A program made the translations under genes and the position numbers. The notes beneath the pieces are model-generated. The model did no database searches and was not told the origin of the DNA. It saw only the letters and a program-made list of their open reading frames with translations. This document shows, piece by piece, positions 1-9,666 of a DNA stretch of 40,787 nucleotides; position 1 is the stretch's first letter; each line of letters opens with the position of its first letter. The DNA is taken from assembly GCA_024220525.1 (NCBI GenBank), contig JAMYWO010000066.1:94609-135395 (forward strand), written 5' to 3'. The stretch is from Cochliopodium minus. Taxonomy: Eukaryota > Discosea > Himatismenida > Cochliopodiidae.

Positions 1-81
1 TTTTTGTTCAGATAAATAAATTTCAGAGAATAAAATGTATTTATTTTTTTATATATCTTTTTATGAATTTATACAATAACC

Positions 82-131
82 ATGTGGTAATTAAAGAAAT
101 TGAATAAAAATTAATAAATTTAGATAAAATG
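82..131 (+). repeat. Left terminal inverted repeat of the Harbinger-like element
   Basis: It begins ATGTGGTAAT and matches the reverse complement of 2771-2820 at 40 of 50 positions. It ends about 40 bp before the stop codon of the Myb/SANT gene, as expected for a compact transposon. Confidence 0.75.
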
Positions 132-168
132 AATTTGCAGTGATTTTTTTAATCAAATTTCAACAATT

Positions 169-1211
169 TCAATTGATTTTATTTCTAAATTTTAAGTCTT
201 CTCCAACAGTGCCCTTGAACTCTTTGAAGTTAAATGTTTTTAAGACATGTGATGGCAATTCACTCAATATTCCTATGTAGCGGATGTTTTTTTCACTTTT
301 TGATAGCATCAATTTATTATTGCTATTGATCATATCTATCTGTTCACTGTTGATTTGTATTGGCGAATCTTGATTTCCAAAAGTTAAAATTTGACAAGTT
401 AATGGATTTATACCAAATCTTTCTTTTAAATTACATTTCATCTTGATGAATGATTGAATAGGATCATAAAATTTTTTGTTGAGCTCATGTTCGATTTGGT
501 TAACGTTGGGAACTTCTAAAGCTGCAAATATTGTCATGATCCCTTCAGAATCAACCTATCAACAAACAAATTTTTTAATCATTAAAATTTTTTGTATTAT
601 TTTTTTTACTTGGATTTGGAAAAGTTCCTTCATCCCAATTTGATTGACATCAAAGAAAATGAGGACTTCATTAGCACCTGATAAAATATAATAGGGAATC
701 CCTGGCACAACATTTGGGTCAGTAATATCTAAGATAAAATCATTTTGTAAATCCTGATTTTTCGTAGATTTCTCATCAATTGAATCACTACTTTCAAATT
801 CAGGTTCTTCGATTTTTGGTTGTTCTTTTTTCTTTCCAAATTCTAATTCGGCAATATTGCTGGTATCAACATTTACAGAATTTACATAATCTTTTTTCAA
901 CTTGATAGTGTTTGGTGGATTTCCTTTGTTCATTAAAAAAATAATTATATTATCAGTTTTAAAATTTTTATACTTAATATCTTTTCTTTGTCCAATTTAT
1001 CATTATGCATTTCTCTCCATTTAGTTTTACAGGCTCCTTCTTTTCTTTGCAATGCTATTGCTATCTTTGTGAAATCCCCTTTCCATTTACTATAATATTT
1101 TTCTAAATCTTCTACTTCTTTTTTTGTCCACCATTGTTTGTCTCTTGCAAGATTATTGCATTCACTGGGATTTGTTTCACCTTCTCCGGTTTCTTTTCTT
1201 TTTTTGCTCAT
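169..1211 (-). CDS. SANT/Myb-like DNA-binding protein (probable Harbinger partner protein)
   Basis: Three exons (1211-974, 923-610, 555-169) joined by GT-AG introns of 50 and 54 nt keep one frame and give about 312 residues. The N-terminal part, from about residue 25 to 70, is a SANT/Myb helix-turn-helix: QWWTKKEVEDLEKYY, then WKGDFTKIA, then KTKWREM. A charged Lys/Glu linker follows and then a C-terminal half of unknown fold. The gene is divergent from the transposase and shares about 390 bp of control region with it. In PIF/Harbinger elements the Myb-like protein recruits the transposase to DNA and to the nucleus; that role is inferred from the neighbour. The assignment as a SANT domain is firm; the C-terminal half is not recognised. 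Confidence 0.75.
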
Positions 1212-1310
1212 TACTTTCTTTTTTTTTTAATTCTTTATTCTTTTAAAATATTTATATTTTAATTTTTTTAACTTAAATTTCATATTTATTTTTTAATTAA
1301 AATCAAACCA

Positions 1311-1376
1311 ATTTCAATATGGATATATTGATATAGTTAAATGAAAGGATTTAGATAATAAAAGGATTTAGATAAA
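1311..1376 (+). repeat. 66-bp direct repeat, copy 1
   Basis: Matches 1507-1572 with one difference (TTAAATG here, TTATATG there); the offset is 196 bp. Confidence 0.9.
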
Positions 1377-1506
1377 TTGGTTTATAAATGGGAATTGGAT
1401 TGGTATTAAATGAAATTTAATTGAAATACAAAATTCAACAGAAATACACTAACAAAATAAGAAATTTAAATTAAATTTCATTGAAATTTCAAACATATTC
1501 AAACCC

Positions 1507-1572
1507 ATTTCAATATGGATATATTGATATAGTTATATGAAAGGATTTAGATAATAAAAGGATTTAGATAAA
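1507..1572 (+). repeat. 66-bp direct repeat, copy 2
   Basis: Second copy of 1311-1376. It ends about 33 bp before the transposase start codon. Confidence 0.9.
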
Positions 1573-1604
1573 TGAGTTATATATCGGTTTAGTTAAAAAA
1601 AAAA

Positions 1605-2757
1605 ATGGAATTTAATTATAAAAATAAAGAAATTATCTGTAATTTACCAAGCAACAAATTGCAATTGTCAAAATACAATGAAGAAGATAAAATGAAAGAT
1701 GAATTAAAAAAAGAGAAAGATGAATTATTGATAGAAAATGAAGAAGAGGATATGATAGATGAAAAGATTTTTGATGAAAATAAAGGAAAAAAAGATATTT
1801 GTGATGTAAAATTTTTTGATTTGTTGAGGATATCTACTACAAATTTCTTTGAAAAGCAAGTTAATCATTCCTACAATGAGAAATCATTCAAAGCGAGATA
1901 TGGAGTTCCAATACAAGTTGTAGAAAGGGTATTCTTGGAAATAGATAATGTAAAAATTAGTGATTTAATGTTAACTTTGAACTATTTAAAACATTATCCA
2001 CCATGGGAATATGCTCATCAAAATTCTTTCGTTTCAGATCATACCTATAGAAATATAATTCATCGAACAATTGATAAAATATGTAAAATAAATAATATTT
2101 CGTTAGAAAATAGATATGATAAAGGTCATTTGATGGGAGATCTTGAAAAATTATTTTTAATAATTGATACCTTTCCAATAAAAATACAAAGGCCTGAGGA
2201 TTATAGATTTCAAGAGAGAATCTATTCAGGCAAGTATGGATATCATTGCCTTAAATTTGAGTTAGCAGTGAGACCAAGAGATGGAAGAATATGTTGGCTT
2301 TCAGGTCCAGCAGCTGGATCTACAGTTGATTGTGTAATTTTAAAAAATTCTGGTTTATTGAATCATCTTTCTTCTGATGAAAAAATAATGGGAGATAAAA
2401 TTTATCTAAATAAAGGTAAAATTTGTGAAATATCATAAATTATTCATTCTTACAATAATTTAAGCATTGAAACAAATCATAGGTCCACAAAAAAAACCTC
2501 CAAATGGAAAAGGCTTATCAATCATTAGTTGGGAAGATATGAAAACTGAAAATAGAGTATTATCAAGACTCAGGATTATTGTGGAACATGTGATTGGAAG
2601 AATGAAGAAATTTTATGTCTTATCTTCAACATGGAGAGGAAATTATGATTTTATATCAAAAATCGTAGTAGCTATAGCAAATATATATAATATTTGGATA
2701 GATTTTTGTCCAATGAAATTAACAATTAAGGAAATTTTGATAGAAAATCAAAAATGA
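1605..2757 (+). CDS. HARBI1-like DDE (DDE_Tnp_4) transposase
   Basis: Two exons, 1605-2415 and 2465-2757, are joined by a 49-nt GT-AG intron. Splicing turns the apparent early stop into the continuous run DKIYLNKALKQIIGPQKK, giving about 367 residues. The N-terminus is acidic and lysine-rich, with a helix-turn-helix-like segment before the catalytic core. The core shows the first Asp in LIIDTFP, the family motif YSGKYGYHCLK, the second Asp in GSTVD, the GDKIY block, and the catalytic Glu in RIIVEHVIGRMK. All three catalytic acids are therefore present. DDE_Tnp_4 enzymes cut and paste Harbinger elements, while vertebrate HARBI1 is a domesticated relative. The inverted repeats and Myb neighbour favour a transposon enzyme. 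Confidence 0.88.
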
Positions 2758-2770
2758 TCAATTTTTTTTA

Positions 2771-2820
2771 AAATTTATCAAAATAAATCAAATTTTATTG
2801 AATTTTTTCAATTACCACAT
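2771..2820 (-). repeat. Right terminal inverted repeat of the Harbinger-like element
   Basis: Read on the minus strand it begins ATGTGGTAAT and mirrors 82-131. It starts 14 bp after the transposase stop codon. Confidence 0.75.
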
Positions 2821-2884
2821 ACTGAATTGACAATATAAAAATTTATGGGTAATAATAAATCAAAATCTCATACTTCATTCAATA

Positions 2885-3141
2885 ATGGTAAATCCAAATT
2901 CAAATAAAAGAGTTTTAATTTTTATTTTGAAATTTATAGAATTCAAGATCGCAATTCTTGGGAAGAGTGGATCTGGTAAAATTTCGAAAGGATCAACAAA
3001 CTTCCATTTTTGGAAAACAATTTTTTTTAAAATTTCTTTCTTATAATTTTATATCCACAAAAATCTAAAAAGGAAAAAGTACAACTACTATCCAATTTTT
3101 NTATTTTTTATTTTTTATTTTTTATTTTTTATTTTTTATTT

Positions 3142-3177
<36 letters not shown>

Positions 3178-3736
3178 AAAAATAATTTTTTGCTTTTTTT
3201 ATTTTTATTTTTATTTTATTTTTTTAGTCACACCTAAGTGAAGACGGAATTCTGATCACCAATTTTTGTATTTTAGAATATGAAGTACAAGAGATGTACA
3301 ATATCCTTTCAGACTACTTCAGGGTTTTCGAAAGCGTGAGGATGATGGAAAGTACAAAGCACAACAAAATCCTTGTATCTTGGAATGGAAAGAACAAAGT
3401 TTATAAATCAGAAGATGATATTTACCAAAGGAGACTTTCTCTTGAAAAATCTTGTCCTCATGTAATTATTTTTAAAATTTTTTATTTTTTATTTTTTAAT
3501 TTTTTAATTTTATTTTTTAATTTTTAAAGATTCCTTTGAGAAGAGGTATTGGATATTCTTTCGATTTGAAAAGAGACAAGGACCCTGTTCGAACAGTTTG
3601 GACCTTAGTCGCTTTTCACCATGATTTCGCCATCATGCACTATTGCATCGAAAACAAGTTACCCGAATCAGAGTGTCACTTTATGAAATGGTTTCCAAAT
3701 TATATCCCCATTTCTCACCAAATCAAGCGTTACTAG
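2885..3736 (+). CDS. Small protein of unknown function, four exons
   Basis: The phase-consistent model is an ATG-only first exon 2885-2887, then 2940-2975, 3228-3461 and 3530-3736, giving 159 residues and a TAG stop. The introns are 52, 252 and 68 nt; the long one is a T-rich ATTTTT repeat containing an ambiguous base at 3101. The two large exons are clearly coding by composition and contain CILEYEVQEMYNILSDYF and, near the end, VRTVWTLVAFHHDFAIM. I recognise no domain. The first two exons are less certain than the last two. Another frame of 2940-2980 spells GKSGSGK, but it does not connect in frame to the later exons. Confidence 0.55.
3102..3227 (+). repeat. ATTTTT hexamer microsatellite in an intron
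   Basis: About ten near-perfect copies of ATTTTT run to about 3160, followed by looser T-rich sequence up to the splice acceptor. An N is present at 3101, probably an assembly uncertainty at the repeat edge. Confidence 0.9.
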
Positions 3737-3919
3737 TTACTTGACAAGTGTATTAAAAAAAAATGAAACAAACAAATTTTTGTTAATTTTTTATTTAATT
3801 ATTTTTTTTTGTTAAATTCATTTCATTCATTCTTTTCGCTCTTGTTTTCGACATCAAAAGATATTTAGCCTATTTTAAAAAAAGTAGATTAAAATTTAAA
3901 TAATAAATAAAAATTAAAT

Positions 3920-5964
3920 CTAGTTTACAATTTCTGGGAAATGTTTCTTCATAATACGAATCACCTGATCTTTTTTGCTCTCACTGATCTGTACTTCAGC
4001 AAGATCTTTGATGATATTGTTCTGTTTCTCTATTTTCATTTTATGTTCCAATCTGCGAGCTTCTTCTACGTTTGTACTAGTTTTCTTTTGCTCCTGAAAC
4101 TTGTTCAACATTCCCTCCATGTGCTCAACAACGATTGGAGTTGAAGACAGAAGTGAATCACAAAATAATTGTACGTTGTTTTGGAAGACCAACTCGATTA
4201 AATTCTGGAAAAACAGGTGGTATTTTTGCTTCAAATTGGAAACTTTGTTTGTTAGTATTTCACATCCTACTCCCAAAAAAGTAAAAACTCGTATCTTATA
4301 TGAATAAATTTTTAAAATTAAAATAAATAAACAAAAAAAAAAATGGATTACCAATTTACGCTTTGTCTCTTCGTCAAACTCCAAATCACCAATACTTTTT
4401 TTTGGAAATTTCAATTTTTTCTTACTCATTGGAGGGTCTTCGACAATTTGGCGCTTGTTAGAATGTATAGAGTTTGTTGATATTGTTTCCGTTGTTCCAT
4501 TGTTCGTTTGTTTGATGTCTGACGGCGTTTCTTTTGTAAAATGAGAACCGTTGAGAGTAGAATTGTTATTCCCATTGAAAGAAATGTTCTGGTGATAATT
4601 AGAAAGGAAATATTCGAGAGACCTCCCAAGTTGTTCGTTAGTAGAAATGTTTCCGCTATTGAAAGGTGGTACTCTGTCTTCAAACTCTTTGCAATCTTTT
4701 ACTTCTTCCTCAAACCTCGCTTCTAAACCCAAAACAAGATCTATCCAGTCTGTATTAGTACCTTTTAATTCCCCTAAAAAAAAAAAGTTTAATAAATCAA
4801 TTCTTTTATTTTTATTTTTATTTTATTTTTATTTTATTTTTTTATCGATTTTTTTATTTTATTTTTTTAATTTTATTTTTATTGTTTTTTTATTTTTTAT
4901 TTTTTATTTTTTATTGAATACTTTTTGGTTTGTTGGATCTCTATGATTATTTTAATTATTTTTTTTTTAAAAAATTAATTTTCATATTTTATTTTTAAAT
5001 AAGACAGTACCATTAGTTGATGTAATTACATTGTCACATGAATCCATTTCCATCACTTTTTTTCCTATATCGATTTTGGTCTCTTCTAATCGATTTCCAA
5101 ATTTTGAATAAACATGGGATAATTCTCGATTCAATTTTTGAACAAAAAAACCCAAATATTTTTGACCAGGAAATTCTTGCGGGAACTTTTCAAACAAAAC
5201 TTTTGTGGTTTCAGCTGTATTTGGTTTGGAGTTGTTTGTTGGTTGGTACAACTGTCTCATCAAAAATGATAATTTCTCTTCAAACAAGAATCTGTAGAAC
5301 CCCACTTGAAGACTAAAGGCCAAACTAAACAAAAAAAAAAAAAATGGAAATCACTTCACTATATAATGAATCTTTTCATTTTCCATTCTCAAGGAAAAAT
5401 AAATTAACAATATTTCTCAAATAAATTTTAAACTAACTTGACGGCTACAAGTAAAAGTAGGTATCAAGTTGAATTGAAAATATTTTTAGTTTAAAAGTAA
5501 CGCAGATGGTGTATTAAATAACAGCTCCGCATATGTTACCATAAAATGTTGGATATTGGACTAAAAGAAATTAAATTTGTTTACCTTTTTCCTCTTTGTT
5601 TCACAGAAATATTTTTTTCTTTGTAAATGTGGTCCAACTCTTGTGAAAAAATTTCTCCAAAGTCGTTCTTTTCTTTTTTAAAGTAATCAATGTATCTAAG
5701 TTGATAATTTTTCTCAAATATTTCTATGTTGTCCGATGCATTATCTCTCATTTCTTTGTTCACAGAATGTTTTAGCAAGTTGAAAAAAAATGAGTTTCTG
5801 TAATTACATCAAAAATGTTAAAAAAACGATGAACCAACAAGTTGAGAAATAACTTACTTGAAACACTTGTTGCAAAACATGTACTTTATCCCTCGTTCCC
5901 TTTCACAGAAGCAGTAATCTTTATCTTTTTCTGTGAGATTTGCAGGAAATTTTAGTAAATTCAT
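3920..5964 (-). CDS. Protein of unknown function with an N-terminal cysteine cluster
   Basis: Five exons (5964-5858, 5797-5585, 5324-5011, 4773-4352, 4294-3920) keep one frame and give 476 residues. The N-terminus holds CFC then, eleven residues later, CNKC, which could bind a zinc ion. A charged helical stretch follows, then an Asn/Thr/Ser-rich low-complexity linker around residues 240-320 with a basic patch (KKKLKFPKK) that may be a nuclear signal. The C-terminal 100 residues look helical and coiled. The last intron (4295-4351) is 57 nt, a multiple of three, with no stop, so its retention would add 19 residues. I do not recognise a family. The long intron 4774-5010 carries T-rich tracts on the plus strand. 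Confidence 0.65.
4796..4918 (+). repeat. T-rich ATTTTT/ATTTT microsatellite in an intron
   Basis: Simple T-rich tract inside the intron between exons 3 and 4 of the minus-strand gene. Unlike the other tracts in this window it is A-rich, not T-rich, in the sense direction of its gene. Confidence 0.85.
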
Positions 5965-6376
5965 AAGGAAAAATAATTTGCATAATTATGAGAATCACCA
6001 TACACTGTATGTAATATCAATTGTATATTTTCATTATATATCCAATATAGAGGTGAATGATTTATATTGAATTATTATATCTTCATTTTAATTTATATAT
6101 TCAAGAATTGATTGAATAAATTGTTAGGTTGAAAGTGATAATTGAGTGAAATAGTTTTGTATCTAAAATAATTTAGCGAATATCCAAAAAATTTTTAATA
6201 CCTTCTTCCATAATATTCAAAGGAAAAAATAAACAAAATTTTTTTATTTATTATCATTATTTGAAACCTGATGAAAATATTTCAACATTTCCCTCTTTTA
6301 GTTAAAAGCATTGGCATGATTCTTGTTTTTATTTTTCATTGAAAAAAAATTTAAGAAGAAAATTAAAAGAAAAAAA
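5965..6376. promoter_or_regulatory. Divergent intergenic region with a dispersed repeat
   Basis: No gene is seen. This stretch separates the start codons of the cysteine-cluster gene (minus) and the DDX49-like helicase (plus), so it should hold both promoters. Its only clear structure is the repeat copy at 5971-6060. Confidence 0.5.
5971..6060 (+). repeat. Dispersed 90-bp repeat, copy A
   Basis: It shares a common core with 36641-36730: AAATAATTTGCAT, GAATCACCATACA and TGTATGTAATATCAA occur in the same order and spacing, with a few substitutions and small gaps later on. The core contains a palindrome, CATACA-N-TGTATG, whose centre is C here and T in the other copy. Confidence 0.85.
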
Positions 6377-9300
6377 ATGGAAGAAGAAATTGATCAAAGT
6401 ATTAGTTTATTCAGTAAAAACAATAAGAAAAATCTGAGTATTCCCCTCCAACCCAAAATCATCAAAAAAATTAAAAATATACAATTGGATGAGAACAAAC
6501 ATACCAAGAGATTTTCTGATATAGATGGCATCTCCAAATGGATCGTCGAAAATTGCGAGAATTTAGGGATAAGTAATCCCACACAGATTCAATGGGCAAC
6601 CATTCCTCAAATCTTAAATGGGAGAAATATAATAGGATGTGCAGAAGTAAGAGGATATATTTATTTATAAATTGGGGTTTCTGATATATTTCTTGATTTC
6701 TTAAGACAGGTAAATTTGATTATTTTAACACGAAATACATTTAATCATTAATTTATCACATAAAAAGATATAATATCCAGTTTTTATGTTGTTATATATA
6801 ATTTTCGATTTAAGTTATGAATTTTTTTTGCTAATTGTATTAAAAAGAAATATTTTATTTTTGTTTTTTCGATTCAATTCTTGGTTTAGAAAAAAATTTA
6901 TTCTGTTTAAAAAAAAAATAATAAACATTATTGAAGAAAAAAAGAAAAAAAGAAATTAAATTGAACAACAGTTAGTTAATCTAAAACTTTGATATCATTA
7001 AAATTTATTTACATCAATTAAAGATATTAAAACTTTTTTTCGAAAAAATAAAATAGGAAGTGGAAAAACAGCAGCATTTGCGATTCCAATATTACACAAA
7101 TTATCACAGGATCCGTACGGAGTATTTGCGATAGTATTGACCCCCACCAGAGAACTTGCATGTCAAATAGGGGAACAGTTTTCGTTAATAGGTCTTCCCA
7201 TTGGTACAAAAGTGGCCACCATTGTAGGTGGAATGAGATTTACCGAACAAGCCGTTGTGTTGGAAAAAAGGCCTCATATCATTGTCAGCACTCCTGGTAT
7301 TTTTATTCTTTAAAAAAAAATTTTGTACCTTTTTTTTAATACATTTAATGTTTTATATAAATAGAAAATTTTCTGAATTTAAATTTATCCTTCACAAAAA
7401 TTATTTAAAATAACAAAAAATTATTTTCATTTATTTTTCAAAAGAAAATATACATTTTTATTTTTTATAAAGAAAATTTTAATGACTGAAACTAATTAAT
7501 TTATTACTAACAAAAACAAGTATAAAAACACTCATTGATAAAATTAAATAAAAAATTAATTTTTTTTTTTAATACAAAACAACTCCCTTTTTCAAAACAG
7601 GAAGAATGGTCGAACACCTGAAACTAAACCCAAACATCCAAGAATCTCTTTCCAAGTGCAACTTTCTCGTGATAGACGAAGCAGATCGTATGTTCGCCTC
7701 GAATGACTACGTGCAGGACATGGAGTTCATTTCCAAGTTTTTGCCAGAGAACCGCCAGACTCTTTTGTTCTCTGCCACTATCACTGAAGATCTCAAAGTT
7801 TTAAAGTCTCTTTCTAAGCTTGACCCTTTCATTTATGATCAAAACGAAAAGTAAATTTTTTTTTTTAACTTTAAAAAAATATTTATGAATTGTAAATTAT
7901 TTAATTTTATAAGATATTCTTTTTTTTTCAATAATTTTTAAATTTTTTTTTATTGAAAAATTTTTTCATGTAGTTTTAATTATTAATTTAATATTTTTTA
8001 TAATTTAATATTTTTAATTTAATTTTAATTTCTAACATTTTTTATAATTTAATGTTTTTAATTTAATTTTTTTTTTACTTAAAGACCAACCACGGCAAAA
8101 AAGTTGAAGGAAAATTTCATATTCGTACCTAAAGATGTGAAAGAGTGTTATCTCACTTACTTGGTCAAGCAGCACGTAGAACAGAAGACCATCATCATCT
8201 TCACTTCTACTTGCAAGGAAGCCGCTTTGCTCGACAACATGTTGCAAAGGTTGGAAGTTCCTTCGATTGCTTTGCATTCCATTATGGGACAAAGAAAGAG
8301 AATTGCTGCTTTGAATGAGTTTAGGTATTTTATTTTTTATATTTTTATTTTATTTTTTCATTTTTTATTTTATTTTTATTTTTATTTTTATTTTTTTTTA
8401 ATTTTAATTATTTAATTATGTCTCCATCACTTTGTTAATTGAATTCACTGAAATTAACAAATTGTTGTTCGTAATTGGAGGCAGAGAATAATTCCGAAAG
8501 ACCAATAGCTAGAGAATTCTTAATTCAATGAATTCTCTTGAAAAATAACTTTCAGCATTTCAAAAAATAAATAATAAATTCAAGATTTATTTATTTTATA
8601 TTTTATATTTTATATTATTTTGTTGATTTTATTTTTATTTTTTTATTTTTTTATTTTTTTATTTTCTTTTAAAAAAAAAACAGATCCAGCAGAGCAAGAG
8701 TAATGATTTCCACAGACTTAGGAGCTAGGGGGTTGGATATTCCAAAGGTGGGGTTGGTGATCAACTACTGTCTTCCGAACGACAAGAAAAACTATATTCA
8801 CCGTGTCGGTCGTACTGCTCGTGCGGGGAATGCTGGTTATGCTATTTCTTTCGTCACTCCTTTTGATGTCGAATATTTTTTGGCTATTGAAGAAACTATT
8901 GGTAAAGAAAGAATATTAAATTAATCACAAAAATTAAAGAAAAAATAAATAATATAATTTAAAAATTAAAATAATCAATAAACATTTAATCAAAATTAAA
9001 AAATAAAAATTATCAAACCAAAACAATATATTATAAATCAAAGAAATCAATTCTACAAATAATCATAATTGTTCTAATTTTTCTAATTGTACATAAAATA
9101 ATAACATTAAAATTTTTTTTTAATAATTGTAGGAAAGAAAATTGAGGAATTGAAATTGAATGAAAATCATGTTTTAAAGTTCATGTCTAAAACTTCCATC
9201 GCCAAAAAGAAGGCCATCGTCTACCTCGAGGAGATCAAGTTTGATGAGCGTAAAGACAAATATAAGAAGAAGAAGAGAGGCGTAAACAAAAAAGAAAACA

Positions 9301-9503
9301 ACAACAACGAAAATGAAATCCAAGATGATATCAACAAAAAAGAAACTAAAAGAAAATTTATCAATAAAAAGCCCAAAAATCCAAAAAATGATGATTTTGG
9401 TGGAGAGATCATTCCTGTCATTTCAACTGTTCCTTCTCCTAAAAGGAACAAAAACAATCTTATCAGGAACAAATTGAGCAACAAAAAGATTAAGCTAAAA
9501 TAA
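6377..9503 (+). CDS. DDX49: DEAD-box RNA helicase, DDX49/Dbp8 type
   Basis: Seven exons (6377-6646, 6706-6709, 7057-7296, 7601-7850, 8085-8324, 8684-8901, 9133-9503) give 530 residues. The Q motif (PTQIQ) is in exon 1. Motif I, ETGSGKT at residues 90-96, is completed only by the 4-nt exon. PTRELA, STPGR, DEAD (197-200), SAT, and [10 protein letters not shown] plus [10 protein letters not shown] follow. The C-terminal part after the helicase core, with the signature [13 protein letters not shown], matches the DDX49/Dbp8 group rather than DDX47, and a Lys-rich tail ends the protein. Family members act in the nucleolus in 18S rRNA maturation. Introns reach 359 nt and are almost pure A/T. Assignment to DDX49 is by C-terminal resemblance; membership of the DEAD-box family is certain. 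Confidence 0.9.
6706..6709 (+). other. 4-nt microexon (ACAG) in the helicase gene
   Basis: Flanked by TTAAG on the left and GTAAAT on the right. Joining exon 1 (ending GAA at 6646) to exon 3 (starting at 7057) without it destroys the frame; with it, codons GAA ACA GGA AGT GGA AAA ACA give the invariant ETGSGKT of motif I. Confidence 0.85.
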
Positions 9504-9666
9504 ATTATTTACTTTATTTTATTGTTTTCGTTCAATAAATTTAAAAGTTTAATAAATTTGCAAAATATAAATAAAATATTAAATTTGATTTTATCTTTTA
9601 ATCCCCAATTTTATTTTAAAAGAATGGATCGAAAATTCAAACACTTTTAAATAAAAAAAAAAAAAA

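Larger units (their letters stand above)
1212..1604. promoter_or_regulatory. Shared divergent control region with a 66-bp direct repeat
   Basis: No gene lies here. The stretch separates the SANT/Myb gene and the transposase gene, which are transcribed away from each other. It contains two nearly identical 66-bp copies in direct orientation, at about 1311-1376 and 1507-1572, with one mismatch seen. Each copy contains GGATATATTGATATAG and two GGATTTAGATAA motifs. These are reasonable candidates for promoter or subterminal protein-binding sites. Confidence 0.5.
82..2820. mobile_element. PIF/Harbinger-like DNA transposon (transposase plus Myb/SANT gene)
   Basis: Two divergent genes, a SANT/Myb protein on the minus strand and a HARBI1-type DDE transposase on the plus strand, lie between inverted repeats. 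The left repeat (82-131) and the reverse complement of the right repeat (2771-2820) match at 40 of 50 positions, with the outer ten, ATGTGGTAAT, identical. Known PIF/Harbinger elements carry exactly this pair of proteins, the Myb-like one helping the transposase to bind DNA. Both reading frames are intact after splicing, so the copy may be autonomous or recently active. I could not find a clear 3-bp target-site duplication; the flanks are ACC on the left and ACT on the right. A host-domesticated pair is possible but would not explain the terminal repeats. Confidence 0.8.

Noticed and set aside
2438-2464. Transposase broken by a stop codon (pseudogene)
   Set aside because: The stop falls inside a 49-nt GT-AG intron whose removal restores conserved sequence.
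2940-2985. Walker A-like GKSGSGK reading, suggesting a P-loop protein
   Set aside because: This frame cannot be joined in phase to the following exon at 3228, while the other frame can; no further P-loop motif follows.
9221-9484. Leu/Phe-rich minus-strand frame that looks like a membrane protein
   Set aside because: It is the complement of the Lys-rich tail of the DDX49-like helicase.
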